From assembly GCA_030374765.1 (NCBI GenBank), contig JARGXX010000021.1, positions 558,001 to 622,000 of the forward strand: a DNA stretch of 64,000 nt, written 5' to 3'. Source of the stretch: Agarophyton chilense (lineage: Eukaryota > Rhodophyta > Florideophyceae > Gracilariales > Gracilariaceae). The position numbers and the translations under genes are program-made. Shown here piece by piece: positions 54,691 through 64,000 of this stretch; position 1 is the stretch's first letter, and every line of letters starts with the position of its first letter. Below the pieces are notes generated by a model. That model had not been told where the DNA came from and did not search any database. It was given only the letters and a program-made list of their open reading frames with translations.

Positions 54691-55350
54691 TTGCCTCCAG
54701 GCAATAAATTTCAACTGCGAATTACGGCTCATAATTTGCACCCCGATTGTTGATTTGCATTATTTTTTCGCACTTTCGGGGTGCAAATTATGAGACGTAA
54801 TTCGCAGTTGACCAAAAGTGCCCGCAGGCAATTTCACTCAATGTGAGCAAACTCGTTTCCCTCCTACCAGGCGCCGTACCAAGGCCATAGCTGTTCTATA
54901 GAGCCGATTCCCATGCCTGTGTCTCCCTCTAACGGCTTTATACCGGCGGTAACGAAGGTTATTGAACCGGTTGGGGCTGAACGTCTTTTCTAGCGGCGGC
55001 CAACCTTAGACTACCACAGGGGAATAGTGTCGAATGTGAATGGTGAACGAGCTCGCGTAAACGATGTCGACAGACATGTTTGTGGAAAGACATGTTTTGG
55101 TGCACTTCCGAGAGTTAGTAGCATCTGTATAGAGAGGAGAGTGGTGAGAAAATTTGGTTTTCTACAGTACTTGGTTGATATTAAAAAGTTGAATGAATAT
55201 TAGTTGTGACACGGTGCAGTGGAGAAGAAGCGCTGTTTTCGAGTGAAGGGGTTTAGTGAAACATCATTAGGCTTTCGGTTTTTGCAATGGCGCTCGAGAG
55301 GGGTCTACATAGACGTATGCGAGAGACGAGGGGTGTGGTGAGAGTTTAGG
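54691..55350. repeat. 660-bp direct repeat, copy 1, with hairpin
   Basis: This copy and copy 2 are offset by 774 bp and share GCAATAAATTTCAACTGCG, CTCGTTTCCCTCCTACCAGG, CTAGCGGCGGCCAACCTTAG and GTGCAGTGGAGAAGAAGCGC in order. Near the start lies an inverted repeat: arms 54,712-54,746 and 54,776-54,810 (35 bp, one mismatch), loop 29 bases. Confidence 0.9.
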
Positions 55351-55464
55351 AATGTGGCGCAAATTTAGGGAGAGGCGTGTGGGCGAAGGCGAAAAACGGA
55401 GTCTGGGGGGCCCAGGGGGGTGTTGTTGGATGTGGGCAGACGTAGTCAAAAAGGGCGATTGGGA

Positions 55465-56124
55465 TCGCCTGCAGGCAATAAATTTCAACTGCGAATTACG
55501 GCTCATAATTTGCACCCCGATTGTTGATTTGCATTATTATTTCGCACTTTCAGTGTGCAAATTATGAGCCGTAATTCGCAGTTGACCAAAAGTGCCCGCA
55601 GGCAATTTCACTCAATGTGAGCAAACTCGTTTCCCTCCTACCAGGCGCCGTACCAAGGCCATAGCTGCTCTATAGAGCCGATTTCCATGCCTGTGTCTCC
55701 CTCTAACGGCTTTATACCGGCGTTAACGAAAGATATCGAACCGGTTGGGGCCGAACGCCCTTTCTAGCGGCGGCCAACCTTAGACTACCACAGGTGAATA
55801 GATTCGAATGTGAATGGTGAACGAGCTCGCGTAAAGGGTGTCGACAGACATGTTTGTGGAAAGACATGTTTTGGTGCACTTCCGAGAATTATTGGCATCT
55901 GTATAGAGAGGAGAGTGGTGAGAAAGTTTGGTTTTTTAGAGTACTTGGTTGAAATCGAAAAGTTGAATGTATATTACTTGTGACACGGTGCAGTGGAGAA
56001 GAAGCGCTGTGCGCGAGTGAAGCGGTTTAGTGAAACATCATTAGGCTTTTGGTTTTACAATGACGCTTGTAATGGGTCTAAACAGGCGTATGCGAGATAT
56101 GAGGGGTGTGGTGAGAGTTTAGGA
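55465..56124. repeat. 660-bp direct repeat, copy 2, with hairpin
   Basis: The hairpin arms are at 55,486-55,520 and about 55,552-55,584. About 30 bp are perfectly paired at the base and the arm ends have diverged. This copy runs directly into the second telomere-like tract. A 114-bp unrelated spacer separates the two copies. Confidence 0.9.
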
Positions 56125-56680
56125 AGGGGTTAAAGGGTTTAGGGGTTTTAGGGGTTTAGGGTTCTTTCTACTATAAATATAGGGGTTGTTTTTCGGTTTA
56201 AGTGCGGTTTTCGTATTGTTTTACGCGGTTTTAGGAATTTGGAATCAGTTTTTCGAAGGAGAACGCGAAACCGGGAAATGTGTTTGACGAGGTTTTTTGT
56301 GTTTTCTATGTTTTGTAGAGAGTCGTTCTTGGTTTAAGGGTTTTTCAAGGTTTTAAGATTGGGTTTAAAAGGTTTCCCATGATTTTCATGGTTTTCAGGG
56401 GTTTTAGGATAGAAGCAATTGTGTTTTCCTGGTTTTATAGGTTTTCATAAGGATTGACGAAACTCGAGAATATATTTTTGAGGTTTAAAGGGTTTTTATT
56501 TTGGTTTTTAGGGTTTTATCGGATTTACGGTTTTAGAAATACAAGGTTTTATCGGTTTAAGGGGTTTTCATCTGGAGTTTCAGGGGTGCATCGGTTTTAC
56601 GGAATGAGAAATACCTGGGTTTACGGGGTTTTACTCGTTTTTCCCGGTTGTTTCCTGTTTTATACAGGATTCAGAAGATG
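56117..56680 (+). repeat. second degenerate telomere-like tract
   Basis: It starts with GGGTTTAGGGGTTTTAGGGG and another GTTTAGGG, then decays through GGTTTAAGGGTTTTT, GGTTTTAAGATTGGG, GGGGTTTTAGG and GGGTTTTTA words to about 56.68 kb. The G-rich strand is again the plus strand, the same orientation as the tract at 43.8 kb. Confidence 0.7.
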
Positions 56681-58290
56681 GACATCATGTTTGTCAGGTT
56701 TGAGGGTGATTTTTTGTGCCAACCATCCTCCAATGGGGAATGGAGGAGTTTATCCTCCATTTTAGACAACACGTGGCACACGTAGCGAACTCTTCCGAGG
56801 ACACACATTACACGTTCACTACACGCTGAACGCCAACGACACGTTGTCCACCGCTCTCGCTCTGTGATACGTGTTTATTTACACATACCGATGTTGCCAT
56901 GGTTTGTGCATAGGATATTGGGATACCGCAAGACCGCACTTTAGATCATATTAGACCGCTGGTCGATGGTTGACCAAGCGAAATCCGCTGGCGTAGTACA
57001 GTGTGCACTGGCCGTGCACACTGTGCTACGCCGCCGGAGATCGTGGGTTCAATTCTCGTCACACTGCATGGCTCACACTGGCCATGGGCGTCATGCAGTG
57101 TTTACAAAGGAGTTCTTATCATTCGCTGCTGTATTTTGTTTTTCATTATTGCCCAAAATTGCCGAGGGCTTTCTAAACTACAACTTGAAATTGGAATCTG
57201 TTCTTTTATATGAGTCTGGTCGTTCTAGAATAGCTATCAGCTTTTTATACTATACTACTAATGGTTTTTTGTAGCAGAAAGTTGTCAGAGTAGGCTGATG
57301 AGCAAAAAATACCTGAGCACTACGCGCACAACTCCATGCTTTTTTCTTAGCGTTATAATCGCCTGCAAAGGCAACACAACAACGAGTTGCAGAAATCGGG
57401 ACTTTGGTTCTCGCCTCAGAAGAAGACGTAGGGGTTTTAGGACTTCATGCAGATGTTCCCAGTTTAGTTTCAATGGGGTCGGACCATTTTTAGAATGAAA
57501 CGAGATTGCCAACACCTCAAGCGTCATACAGCACGGAGCTAGCGTGACACATGTTTCGGCAATGCGTGAATATATGCATGATCCTCAAAGATGGAGCAGT
57601 TACCTATCTCGCGAAGTCCTTCCCTTGATTGTATACAGCGCAGCACGGACAAACTCCCTGTCTTCCCCACAAGATCAAATATACATTCCAAACTGCAAAT
57701 ATGACATCAATTTTGGCGAATACACCTCTCAAGTGGTACCTCCACTGCCTACATACTGGAAGAGAAGTAAAAGGTCCGCCCGCCATGAAATCCATCAGTT
57801 CCCCCGCAAGTTGGCGATATTGAAATTGAAATTAAAAAGGTACAAAACTGACGCGCGTACATACACTTTGGCATGAACTGAAAAGGTAGAAGCAACAATG
57901 CCGTCGTCGTCCTGTATAAACTGTTAATTTGGATGCTGTAAGGAACAAGCAAGAAGTCCAGTTTGTGTACCCTGTGCTCTCTGCACACAGTCCATGCTCT
58001 CATCTTCGCAGAAAAGGAGTATTTCAGAGCCAGCTTGTGTTTCTCAGCGTAGTAGTTGAGTCTTTTCTCGTTTGTACATTGTCCCGAACCCGGGATGAGT
58101 GTCTTCGGCTTCTGTTGCATTTCCTCTCTGTTTTTATTATCCGGTTCTAACGTCTTCTAAACCCTACAGTTGCGTTCTGCATTCCAAACTCTTCACATTT
58201 ATTTGGAGACTTTGAGCGACGAACGCGGCCGAGTTTTTTAACGCCGTCTACGGAATCTCGTCCCACACAGAGTCTCCAGAACCACATTAT
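56681..58290. other. spacer without recognised protein gene
   Basis: No coding sequence is supported. It contains the tRNA-like hairpin region listed separately. ORFs such as 57,544-57,876 show no motif. Confidence 0.4.
56991..57100 (+). ncRNA. hairpin pair with B-box-like word (tRNA-like or SINE-like)
   Basis: Arms 56,991-57,008 and 57,014-57,031 form an 18-bp stem with one G-U pair and a five-base loop (TGGCC). At 57,045-57,055 comes GGGTTCAATTC, close to the pol III B box and tRNA T-arm. Then 57,062-57,070 pairs with 57,092-57,100 (CACTGCATG/CATGCAGTG). TGGCGTAGTAC at the left resembles an A box. A proper cloverleaf does not fold. It could be a tRNA-derived short element, a decayed tRNA or a small hairpin RNA. 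Confidence 0.3.
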
Positions 58291-58299
58291 AAGCTTTCA

Positions 58300-58790
58300 C
58301 GACTTGAAGGCCAGTCTGCAGCACACGAAAGACATCGCCAAAAACAATCCAGAAGAGACGAAAATGATGACCAAGGCCCTCTAAATAAAAAGAACCAGGC
58401 AACGCCACCCGATGATCTGTCTCCCTGCCTTGGATCCCGTCTGATTCAGTTCCACATCCGAGCACTGTGGCAAGGAAAAATAGAAAGAACCTGTTGACGT
58501 CTGCGGGTCCCGAGTTGCCGTCTACGCAACAGGTGAAAAAAGCTCTCCATGCTCTACGAAGCGATAATGAAGATGAAGGCCCTCGAAAGAAAAAGAAAAA
58601 GGCAACCCCACCAGGCACTTTGTCTTTCTCACTTACATCCCAGTCTGATTTAGAACCCAATCTTAGCAATACGACAAGGAGTAATAGAAAGAACCGATTG
58701 AAGTCTGTGGTTCCCGAGCTTCCATCTACAAAAAAGATGAGAAAACCCCACCATGCTCCACATTTCGATCACGATGAAATGCAGAGAGCA
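58300..58790 (+). repeat. coding tandem repeats at the start of the recombinase gene
   Basis: Three units of roughly 110-195 bp share AATAGAAAGAACC, CCCGAGxTxCC and a GATGAAGGCCCTC block. In protein terms this is RKNRKNLLTSAGPELPST followed by SNRKNRLKSVVPELPST. The first unit (to about 58,480) lacks one base relative to the second near TCCCGTCTGATT, which breaks the frame. Confidence 0.7.
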
Positions 58791-60759
58791 TGGGAAGATG
58801 AAGGAGAGTATCATGAAGATGTCCACTATCCACCGCCAGGTGATTCCGGCGAACAGCCGCCTGCATTTGAGATACCCGTGGGAGATACAACAAATGACGG
58901 GAAAGTTCTTGTTTCTTCAAAAGAAATTCCCCAGCGCTTGAGCTTTAGTGACTCCGAAGAGCACGGAGAAGGGGAAAATGAGGATGAAACGGGGCTCTTG
59001 AACCATATCGACGGAAGAACTGTTGATATTATTGGAGAAGAGGAAGGAGTAAAAGCAGAAAACACAGATGATGGTGAACAATTAAAACCCGTGGATTTAA
59101 CAGGTCTTCTCGAAGATCAAGAGAGAGAGCTGGATCAGATTAATGATGCATATTGGCACTCCCGAGTAGACATCTACCGTTCTAAATTCAATTCCAGGCG
59201 TGCTTATGGATACGGGAAGATAGACGACGTCATCGCCCCCGATCTGATGATCACACACAAGGATCCAGGGCAACAATTATCATCCAAAGAAAAGTGGCAC
59301 ATGATGATTCGTGATACGCTCCTTCGTAACCCAGAATTCTTCACGAGCCCCATCGCTCTGCTGAAGGAGAAATGTCCTAGGGTCGGGAAGGGCCTCACAG
59401 TCTGCGCAGGTCTCAGAATTACACCTGAAAACTGTGAAGACCTGAAAGAGATCTATTCCCTGAAATACAAAACACGCGAACTGATTAATGTTTCCAGTGG
59501 GACCAGTTTTATGTTGGTGAAGTCAATCACCGGGCAGTTTATGCGCTGATGTATTTCTGCTTGTGTGATGCGCCGATCTTCGGGATGGCGGAAGAACTCG
59601 TTGTTTTCATGTGTTTCAAATGAAAACCTTATGAAGTGTTTCATCAACCACTTCATTTCCATGGAATCCTGCTGCACTGTGGCTTCAAAGTGCAACACAC
59701 TCCTCAATGTGTGCAGGTTTGCTAGAATGAGGTACGTAACGGATGCGAAAAAGATTTCTGACTTGGAAAGGGTTATGATGTTTTTGAGTACAACCTTCAA
59801 CGCCGCTAAAACACGTGCCCGAAAGGAATCTCGAATGAAGCAGGCGGCTGAGAAAGGCGTTCAAAATCATACGATCGTCACTGAGGATCATATCAAGCGT
59901 GGGGTTCGGCTTGCGCGAGGCCGTCTCTCAGATATTTGTAACAATTTTGCGGCTGATTTCAATGGCAAAGGCCATGAGAAGAGCGTGCAGAAGATGCAAA
60001 AGAACCAAGGGTTCCTCGACAAATGGTGCATCAACTTTCTAGCTCTCCTTGCTTTGTGCGGTGAAGGACAACGGCCACAGGCATACGCAAAACTGCAGTG
60101 TCCGACTAAGAAAGAGCTCAAGGAAATGAGGAGGGCTGGTGGCAATGGCGGAAATACAGTCGGTATCAACACACTTTCAGAGAAGACTGCCAGAGCGCTA
60201 GACATTTCGAATGTTAACTTTCCCTGCATGATTGTGTCATACCTCCGATTCCACGTCCAAGTAGTACGACCAATTCTTCTACATCGCCGTAGAAATGATC
60301 AGTTGATATCTAAGACTTGTCAGCCACTTCTCTTGCATTCACGGTACGGGGACTTTCTTACCACAGCCAATGTTTCAAATTCCATCAAGGTGTTCATGCG
60401 CGAAATAGATCCCGATCTGAAATCAGTTACTGCAATGACATTGCGCGCCAGCTACGCCACATCAATGCTGCATCAGTTTCGTTCTGGTTCGCTTGGTAAA
60501 TCCATGTCCGAGGAAAAGTTTTTGGGATTGGTTGCAAAGCAAATGAACACATCAGTTGAGCAATTGCGTTGTACGTATGCTGCTTGCTACTCCACTGACT
60601 TCAAGGAAACCATGGACCTTATCTCAAAGCATTTTTGCATTGTCCTCAATGAAGAAGATGACGACAAACCAGTGAAGCGCGAAGTAAGTGAGGCAGGTAC
60701 TCCAGAGAAAGACAACGTGATAAGGGGAAATTTTGGACATGGAAGTGATGATGATGATA

Positions 60760-60798
<39 letters not shown>

Positions 60799-60848
60799 TC
60801 TCCAGTGGTGGGTTTCAACTGTTTAAAGAGGATGAGGAGGAGATTTAG
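58467..60848 (+). pseudogene. Crypton-like tyrosine recombinase gene, interrupted
   Basis: Frames 58,467-59,549 and 59,565-60,848 are in register, separated by one TGA (59,547-59,549). The first part is charged and disordered with a basic KKKKK stretch, followed by a folded region (MIRDTLLRNPEFFTSPIALL). The second part carries the recombinase core. LLALCGEGQRPQAYAKLQCP resembles the first catalytic Arg box of Crypton recombinases. SVTAMTLRASYATSML holds the second Arg, with the usual His of HxxR changed. SVEQLRCTYAACYSTDF holds the likely nucleophilic Tyr. An Asp repeat follows at the C terminus. No ATG opens the first frame (it starts GTG), and the upstream tandem unit shows a one-base deletion. 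The gene is thus either split by small introns or slightly decayed. It converges on the Ulp1 gene. Confidence 0.65.
60745..60797 (+). repeat. GAT microsatellite (poly-Asp coding)
   Basis: A nearly perfect GAT run encodes an Asp tract at the end of the recombinase. Such runs vary in length between individuals. Confidence 0.9.
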
Positions 60849-61189
60849 GAAAAAGTTCGATAGAAATGCTCTGTTCAGAAAGGGTCGCAACGGAGAGTTC
60901 TGCGCTTGATACATTTCCGAGCCATGATATAGAAAACGCGGTGAGAAAGTAGTGAATAACGTAAGTGATGCGCACTACTGTGATCTCTCGGAGATACATT
61001 GTTCAGCGGGAAAGAAACAAACTCTATAGAATGGATAGGTAGAATGTATTCACTCGATAATCTGTCTGAAACAAGAGGTAAAATGTTGAACGCCGATCCC
61101 TTGTCAAATTCACAGCCTTGCATTTTATGTCTTGGAAACTGAAAAGAGAGACAGATAGAACATACGACCGTACCATGAACCTCGGGCCA
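60849..61189. other. spacer between convergent genes
   Basis: This is 340 bp between the stop codons of the recombinase and Ulp1 genes. Nothing is recognised in it. It should hold both 3' ends. Confidence 0.5.
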
Positions 61190-63060
61190 TTAGATAGACC
61201 TTCTTTTCTTCATACGATTCACCAGATCCTCGGCATTCTTCATGCATGCTTCCCACTCCATCTTCATCTCATTATCTTCAACCCTGTGTACTAGATACCC
61301 ACTTTCTTGTATGATTTGGCTCCATCTCGGTGCCGACTCAGAACTTTCTTCACCCTTAATTCTATGCACTTTGCTTACTCTCCGAATCAGGCGCTCGCAG
61401 CTTGGAAGTGGTTGGCTATTTGCAGGAGGTGAGACCTTCCTCTGCTTGTCTTGTTCTCTTTCAAATCTTGGAGGCACTGTAGAAATGATTTGTTCAACTT
61501 TGCTTCGTATAGTGGCCTCATCGTCAAGCTCTTCCCTCACTTTGTTCATCTCTGGCTCATTCAAAAGTCGGCGAATACTCGTTTTCTTCTTCAAATCCTC
61601 TTCATTGTCAATGGCCTTGATGGCTCTCTCTGACATACTGCGTACAAGAAACTCAGGCTCAGATGTCGACATACACTGCGTACTGTCTAAGCGTTTTTGT
61701 TGGAGAGAAGAGATCCAGGAACATTTTTCGAAGTGTTTGTCACTATTTGCGAGTACAGAGCCTTCATCAAAGTGCTCTTTGCATGGGTTTGGCTTTCCGA
61801 TGGTTGGAGGTCCCTTGGCGGATTGTGCCTGGATAATATCATTCGTTTCTGAAAGAGGCAGTGTTCGCACAGGTGCGTTGTCGTCATCCCAAAGGTAAAC
61901 ATTGCTCCTGATCGGTTTTGGTGATTGTTTGTCGTATGCTATGCAAAGTAGTTTGAGACGCAACTGGATGTCATGACTGTACTGTGTAAACGTGTACTTC
62001 GAATAACACATCTTCATATATTTTTCAACGTGTGTCACAGAACCACCCAGGAAGATACTGAAGTTTCTAGAGACCAAAGAAACATGGTAGGTAGCGTAGA
62101 ATCCACATTCCAGGCGCTTCTGAAGAGCTTTCCTAAGACTGACCACTTAAATAAAACGGCTCAACGTAAACCTGGATACACAGCGCTTTCCAGGATAGCT
62201 TGCTACCAGATAGTGGATCAAGTTGGAGTCTAGACCCTTGTGAGGGGAACTGCTCTCCATACTATCCAAGCAATACACATGCGTCTTCCTTTCTGTTTCT
62301 GGCACTGGCTCACTTGAGCTCCCATCCTCGTGTTCAAGGTCGTACAGTAGTCGCAGGAGATTAGCAACGATGGCTATAGACCAGTGATTGCTGCCACAAA
62401 TCATGACGACGGTGATATTCGAGTCCCAGACAATCTCGTGAGCATTCTGTTTTGTAATCTTGTGTTCCTGCACCTTTCGAATCGGTTCATCCAACTCAGG
62501 ACCGTCTTCCATGAAAACACTGTCCCACCATCTGCTAACTAGAATAGAAGGCAAAATGTACACCTCCGAAATTGATTCCATAGTCCAGTTGTTAAGAAAA
62601 TTCAAAATGAATAAAAGCGTTTCGTCGCTTGCCATTGTGAGGGCTTGGATAGATTTCATGTCCTTCTTCCCCAAGGTGAAAGATTCCTGGCAGGTACCAC
62701 CATCCACGAGTAATCGAGCTTCTTTCAGTCCCTGGGTCTCAAGCACATCGATTGCATTGTTGATCATTTGTATAAGATTGAACTCTTCTACATCTTCTTC
62801 AATATACCTCTTCTTCTCCAGCTCTGTTCTCACCATGTTGATAAATATTATCTTCTCTTCAGTGCCATCGAATACATGTATACGTCCTTCCTTGATATCC
62901 GGATCTTCCTTCACTGCTTCATTACGTATAATGAGGTCAAGGTCATCTAAAAGCGCAACGCATCCCGGAGTACTCCAATCAATATAGTGCTCCCAGCCTT
63001 TAGGAGGCTTGGTTCGGAACGTTCGCGTGCTTGTGTCTCCTTGCTCATACTTTCTTTTTC
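61190..63060 (-). CDS. Ulp1-type (C48) cysteine protease gene with possible 39-bp intron
   Basis: Frames 62,914-62,147 and 62,146-61,190 are in register, split by one TAA (62,147-62,149). The 62,914 frame is open upstream to about 63,060 with good protein (KPPKGWEHYIDWSTPGCVAL). In the first frame CGSNHWSIAIV (His177) and VYCLDSMESS (Asp217) give the His and Asp of a Ulp1 SUMO-protease fold. In the second LQKRLECGFYATYHV supplies Gln and Cys. Removing 62,171-62,133 on the minus strand (GTTTAC...CTTAG, 39 bp, a multiple of three) deletes the stop and brings KRCVSR next to KALQKRLECG. The intron is an inference; a nonsense mutation is the alternative. The C-terminal 250 residues are charged and unrecognised. 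The enzyme would cleave SUMO-like conjugates or an element-encoded polyprotein. Confidence 0.6.
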
Positions 63061-63321
63061 TTCCCTTTTTTTCCCGTCCACTTCACTTCCAGTGATATCA
63101 GAAAACTGGCAGATGACTTTCATTCCTTCACTTCTTCGCGAAAGCCACAGAGATACTGTTCTTCTTATATTTTCCACGGGCCATCTCTTCAGAGTATTCA
63201 GTGTGGTTCGAGTGAACTTCGAATCTCCGCAATCTTCTATTACACAAAGGTCCGAAACAACGTCGGCCTCGAGAAGTCGATCGGCGCCGGACATGTACCC
63301 TCCTAAAGTATTCATTACCAA
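62947..63321 (-). CDS. upstream ORF, possible exon of the Ulp1 gene
   Basis: This is a 124-residue minus-strand frame with a globular first part (ADVVSDLCVIEDCGDSKFTR). Its last 40 codons overlap the upstream extension of the Ulp1 frame, and the latter reads better there. The first 80 codons are a plausible exon, joined by a splice or frameshift. No family is recognised. Confidence 0.35.
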   Translation of the reverse strand: MVMNTLGGYMSGADRLLEADVVSDLCVIEDCGDSKFTRTTLNTLKRWPVENIRRTVSLWLSRRSEGMKVICQFSDITGSEVDGKKREEKESMSKETQARERSEPSLLKAGSTILIGVLRDALRF

Positions 63322-63522
63322 ATTTGAATCAAGAAAAGAAATGGCGTATTTGCTCCAGTCACCCGTTAGATCTTAAAGTCCTTCGTAGAGTTTAAGCAGT
63401 TTTGAATGTGTCATGGATTTTGGTTTCGCGCTTCTTGTCTGTGAAAGTCTATTGCTTTCCTGCCAGAGCCAGTACTCCTTCAGCTTTCCATATAGAACCA
63501 CTTGCTGCATGATTCCATACGT

Positions 63523-63915
63523 TTATGGGCGGGGTTGAAGCGATTCTATATGGTGAGTAATAAGAGCTTCATGAGTTCTAAGGTTCGATTTTCCGTGAAG
63601 TGATGAGAAGTCGATTATTTGATACGGTAACAAAGGAATCAGCATTTGCCTTGCACTCACTATCAGTCTGTGCGAACCAAGGAGGACAAGGAGCTTCCCC
63701 TGGCTAACACCCTTCATACCTTTCACGATCAGCAATGGGTCTGAAAGCCGAAACTCAGATGGGGCCCTGATTTCTTTGGAGACCTGAAAAAGTCTAAGCG
63801 GTGAGGTGCTGCGTCCGATAATGGGGCCTATAAACCGATCAATAGATCCCAAAAATACCTTGGAGGATCTTCCTCTCAGAATGAATTGATAAAGCTCCCT
63901 TTCGAAAGAATCCAT
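63523..63915 (-). CDS. N-terminal exon candidate of the Ulp1-linked protein
   Basis: This is 130 residues from an ATG at 63,915 (MDSFERELYQFILRG) in the same frame as the 62,947-63,321 ORF, about 200 bp upstream of it. It is a hydrophobic/charged mix (KVFLGSIDRFIGPIIGRS, GKLLVLLGSHRLIVSARQML) that looks like a folded domain, but I do not recognise it. The gap contains stops and may be an intron. Confidence 0.4.
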   Translation of the reverse strand: MDSFERELYQFILRGRSSKVFLGSIDRFIGPIIGRSTSPLRLFQVSKEIRAPSEFRLSDPLLIVKGMKGVSQGKLLVLLGSHRLIVSARQMLIPLLPYQIIDFSSLHGKSNLRTHEALITHHIESLQPRP

Positions 63916-64000
63916 GTGCTTGGGGGAGATGATACTTTTGAAGAAGCGGAGAGGATGTGTAAAAGTAATCCTGGGGAGTAGTATAGTACGGTTTGTGTTT

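Noticed and set aside
54246..54704. 153-codon upstream extension of the methyltransferase-SET frame
   Set aside because: There is no ATG (it starts TTG), the composition is Pro/Ser/Phe-rich, and it runs into the hairpin repeat.
59453..59800. 115-residue minus-strand ORF over the break in the recombinase gene
   Set aside because: It looks fairly protein-like but is opposite a supported recombinase region and matches no family I know.
1..64000. CRISPR arrays, bacterial operons, rRNA operons
   Set aside because: No regular spacer-repeat array, no Shine-Dalgarno-led gene clusters and no conserved rRNA words were seen. The window is eukaryotic.

Overview
This is a eukaryotic nuclear window, rich in repeats and poor in introns. 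The evidence is a Ty3/gypsy LTR retrotransposon with a chromodomain, a Tc1/mariner element, PIF/Harbinger and probable CACTA remnants, RecQ and SET domains, and fragments of eukaryotic genes (PAN2, THO2, a TPT-type transporter). The species cannot be fixed from sequence alone. A red alga, a fungus or another repeat-rich protist would all fit. Telomere-like tracts of the TTTAGGGG/TTTTAGGG type occur twice.

Left part (1-29.9 kb): mostly decayed DNA. Broken pieces of ordinary cellular genes can be read: an Obg-type GTPase (about 0.76-1.1 kb), a PAN2-like segment (5.6-6.3 kb), a THO2-like segment (6.9-8.2 kb) and a triose-phosphate/nucleotide-sugar-type transporter (15.2-15.95 kb). Among them lie a Harbinger transposase pseudogene (8.6-9.9 kb), a far more decayed second copy (26.0-26.8 kb), a probable CACTA-like remnant (about 22.9-23.4 kb), and one intact Tc1 element with a double-repeat (IR/DR) end structure (20,688-21,987). 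From 26.8 to 29.86 kb the DNA is AT-rich, with one small Cys-rich ORF.

Middle part (29.86-43.8 kb): three tandem units of about 850 bp. The third is split by an 11.4-kb LTR retrotransposon (31,886-43,285; 866-bp LTRs, CCTGC target duplication) lying on the minus strand. It has gag, pro and a chromoviral pol (RT, RNase H, integrase, chromodomain). All of pro-pol is in one frame, interrupted only by three TAG codons. A long ORF runs antisense between pol and the 3' LTR.

Right-centre part (43.8-56.7 kb): the most interesting section. Two telomere-like tracts in the same orientation flank a minus-strand gene pair. The first is a C2H2 zinc-finger / tyrosine-recombinase-like / RecQ helicase / CCHC-knuckle protein, split in two ORFs by a single frameshift at an 8-base homopolymer. 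The second is a beta-class DNA methyltransferase fused to a SET domain. Upstream of the methyltransferase are two copies of a roughly 660-bp repeat, each with a 30-35 bp hairpin. The layout recalls subtelomeric helicase elements (yeast Y', fungal telomere-linked helicases), but with a recombinase-like domain and a DNA/protein methylation module added.

Right end (58.3-64 kb): a Crypton-like tyrosine recombinase gene on the plus strand converges on a minus-strand Ulp1-type cysteine protease gene. Both are interrupted by single stops or frameshifts. Together they may be a second mobile element.
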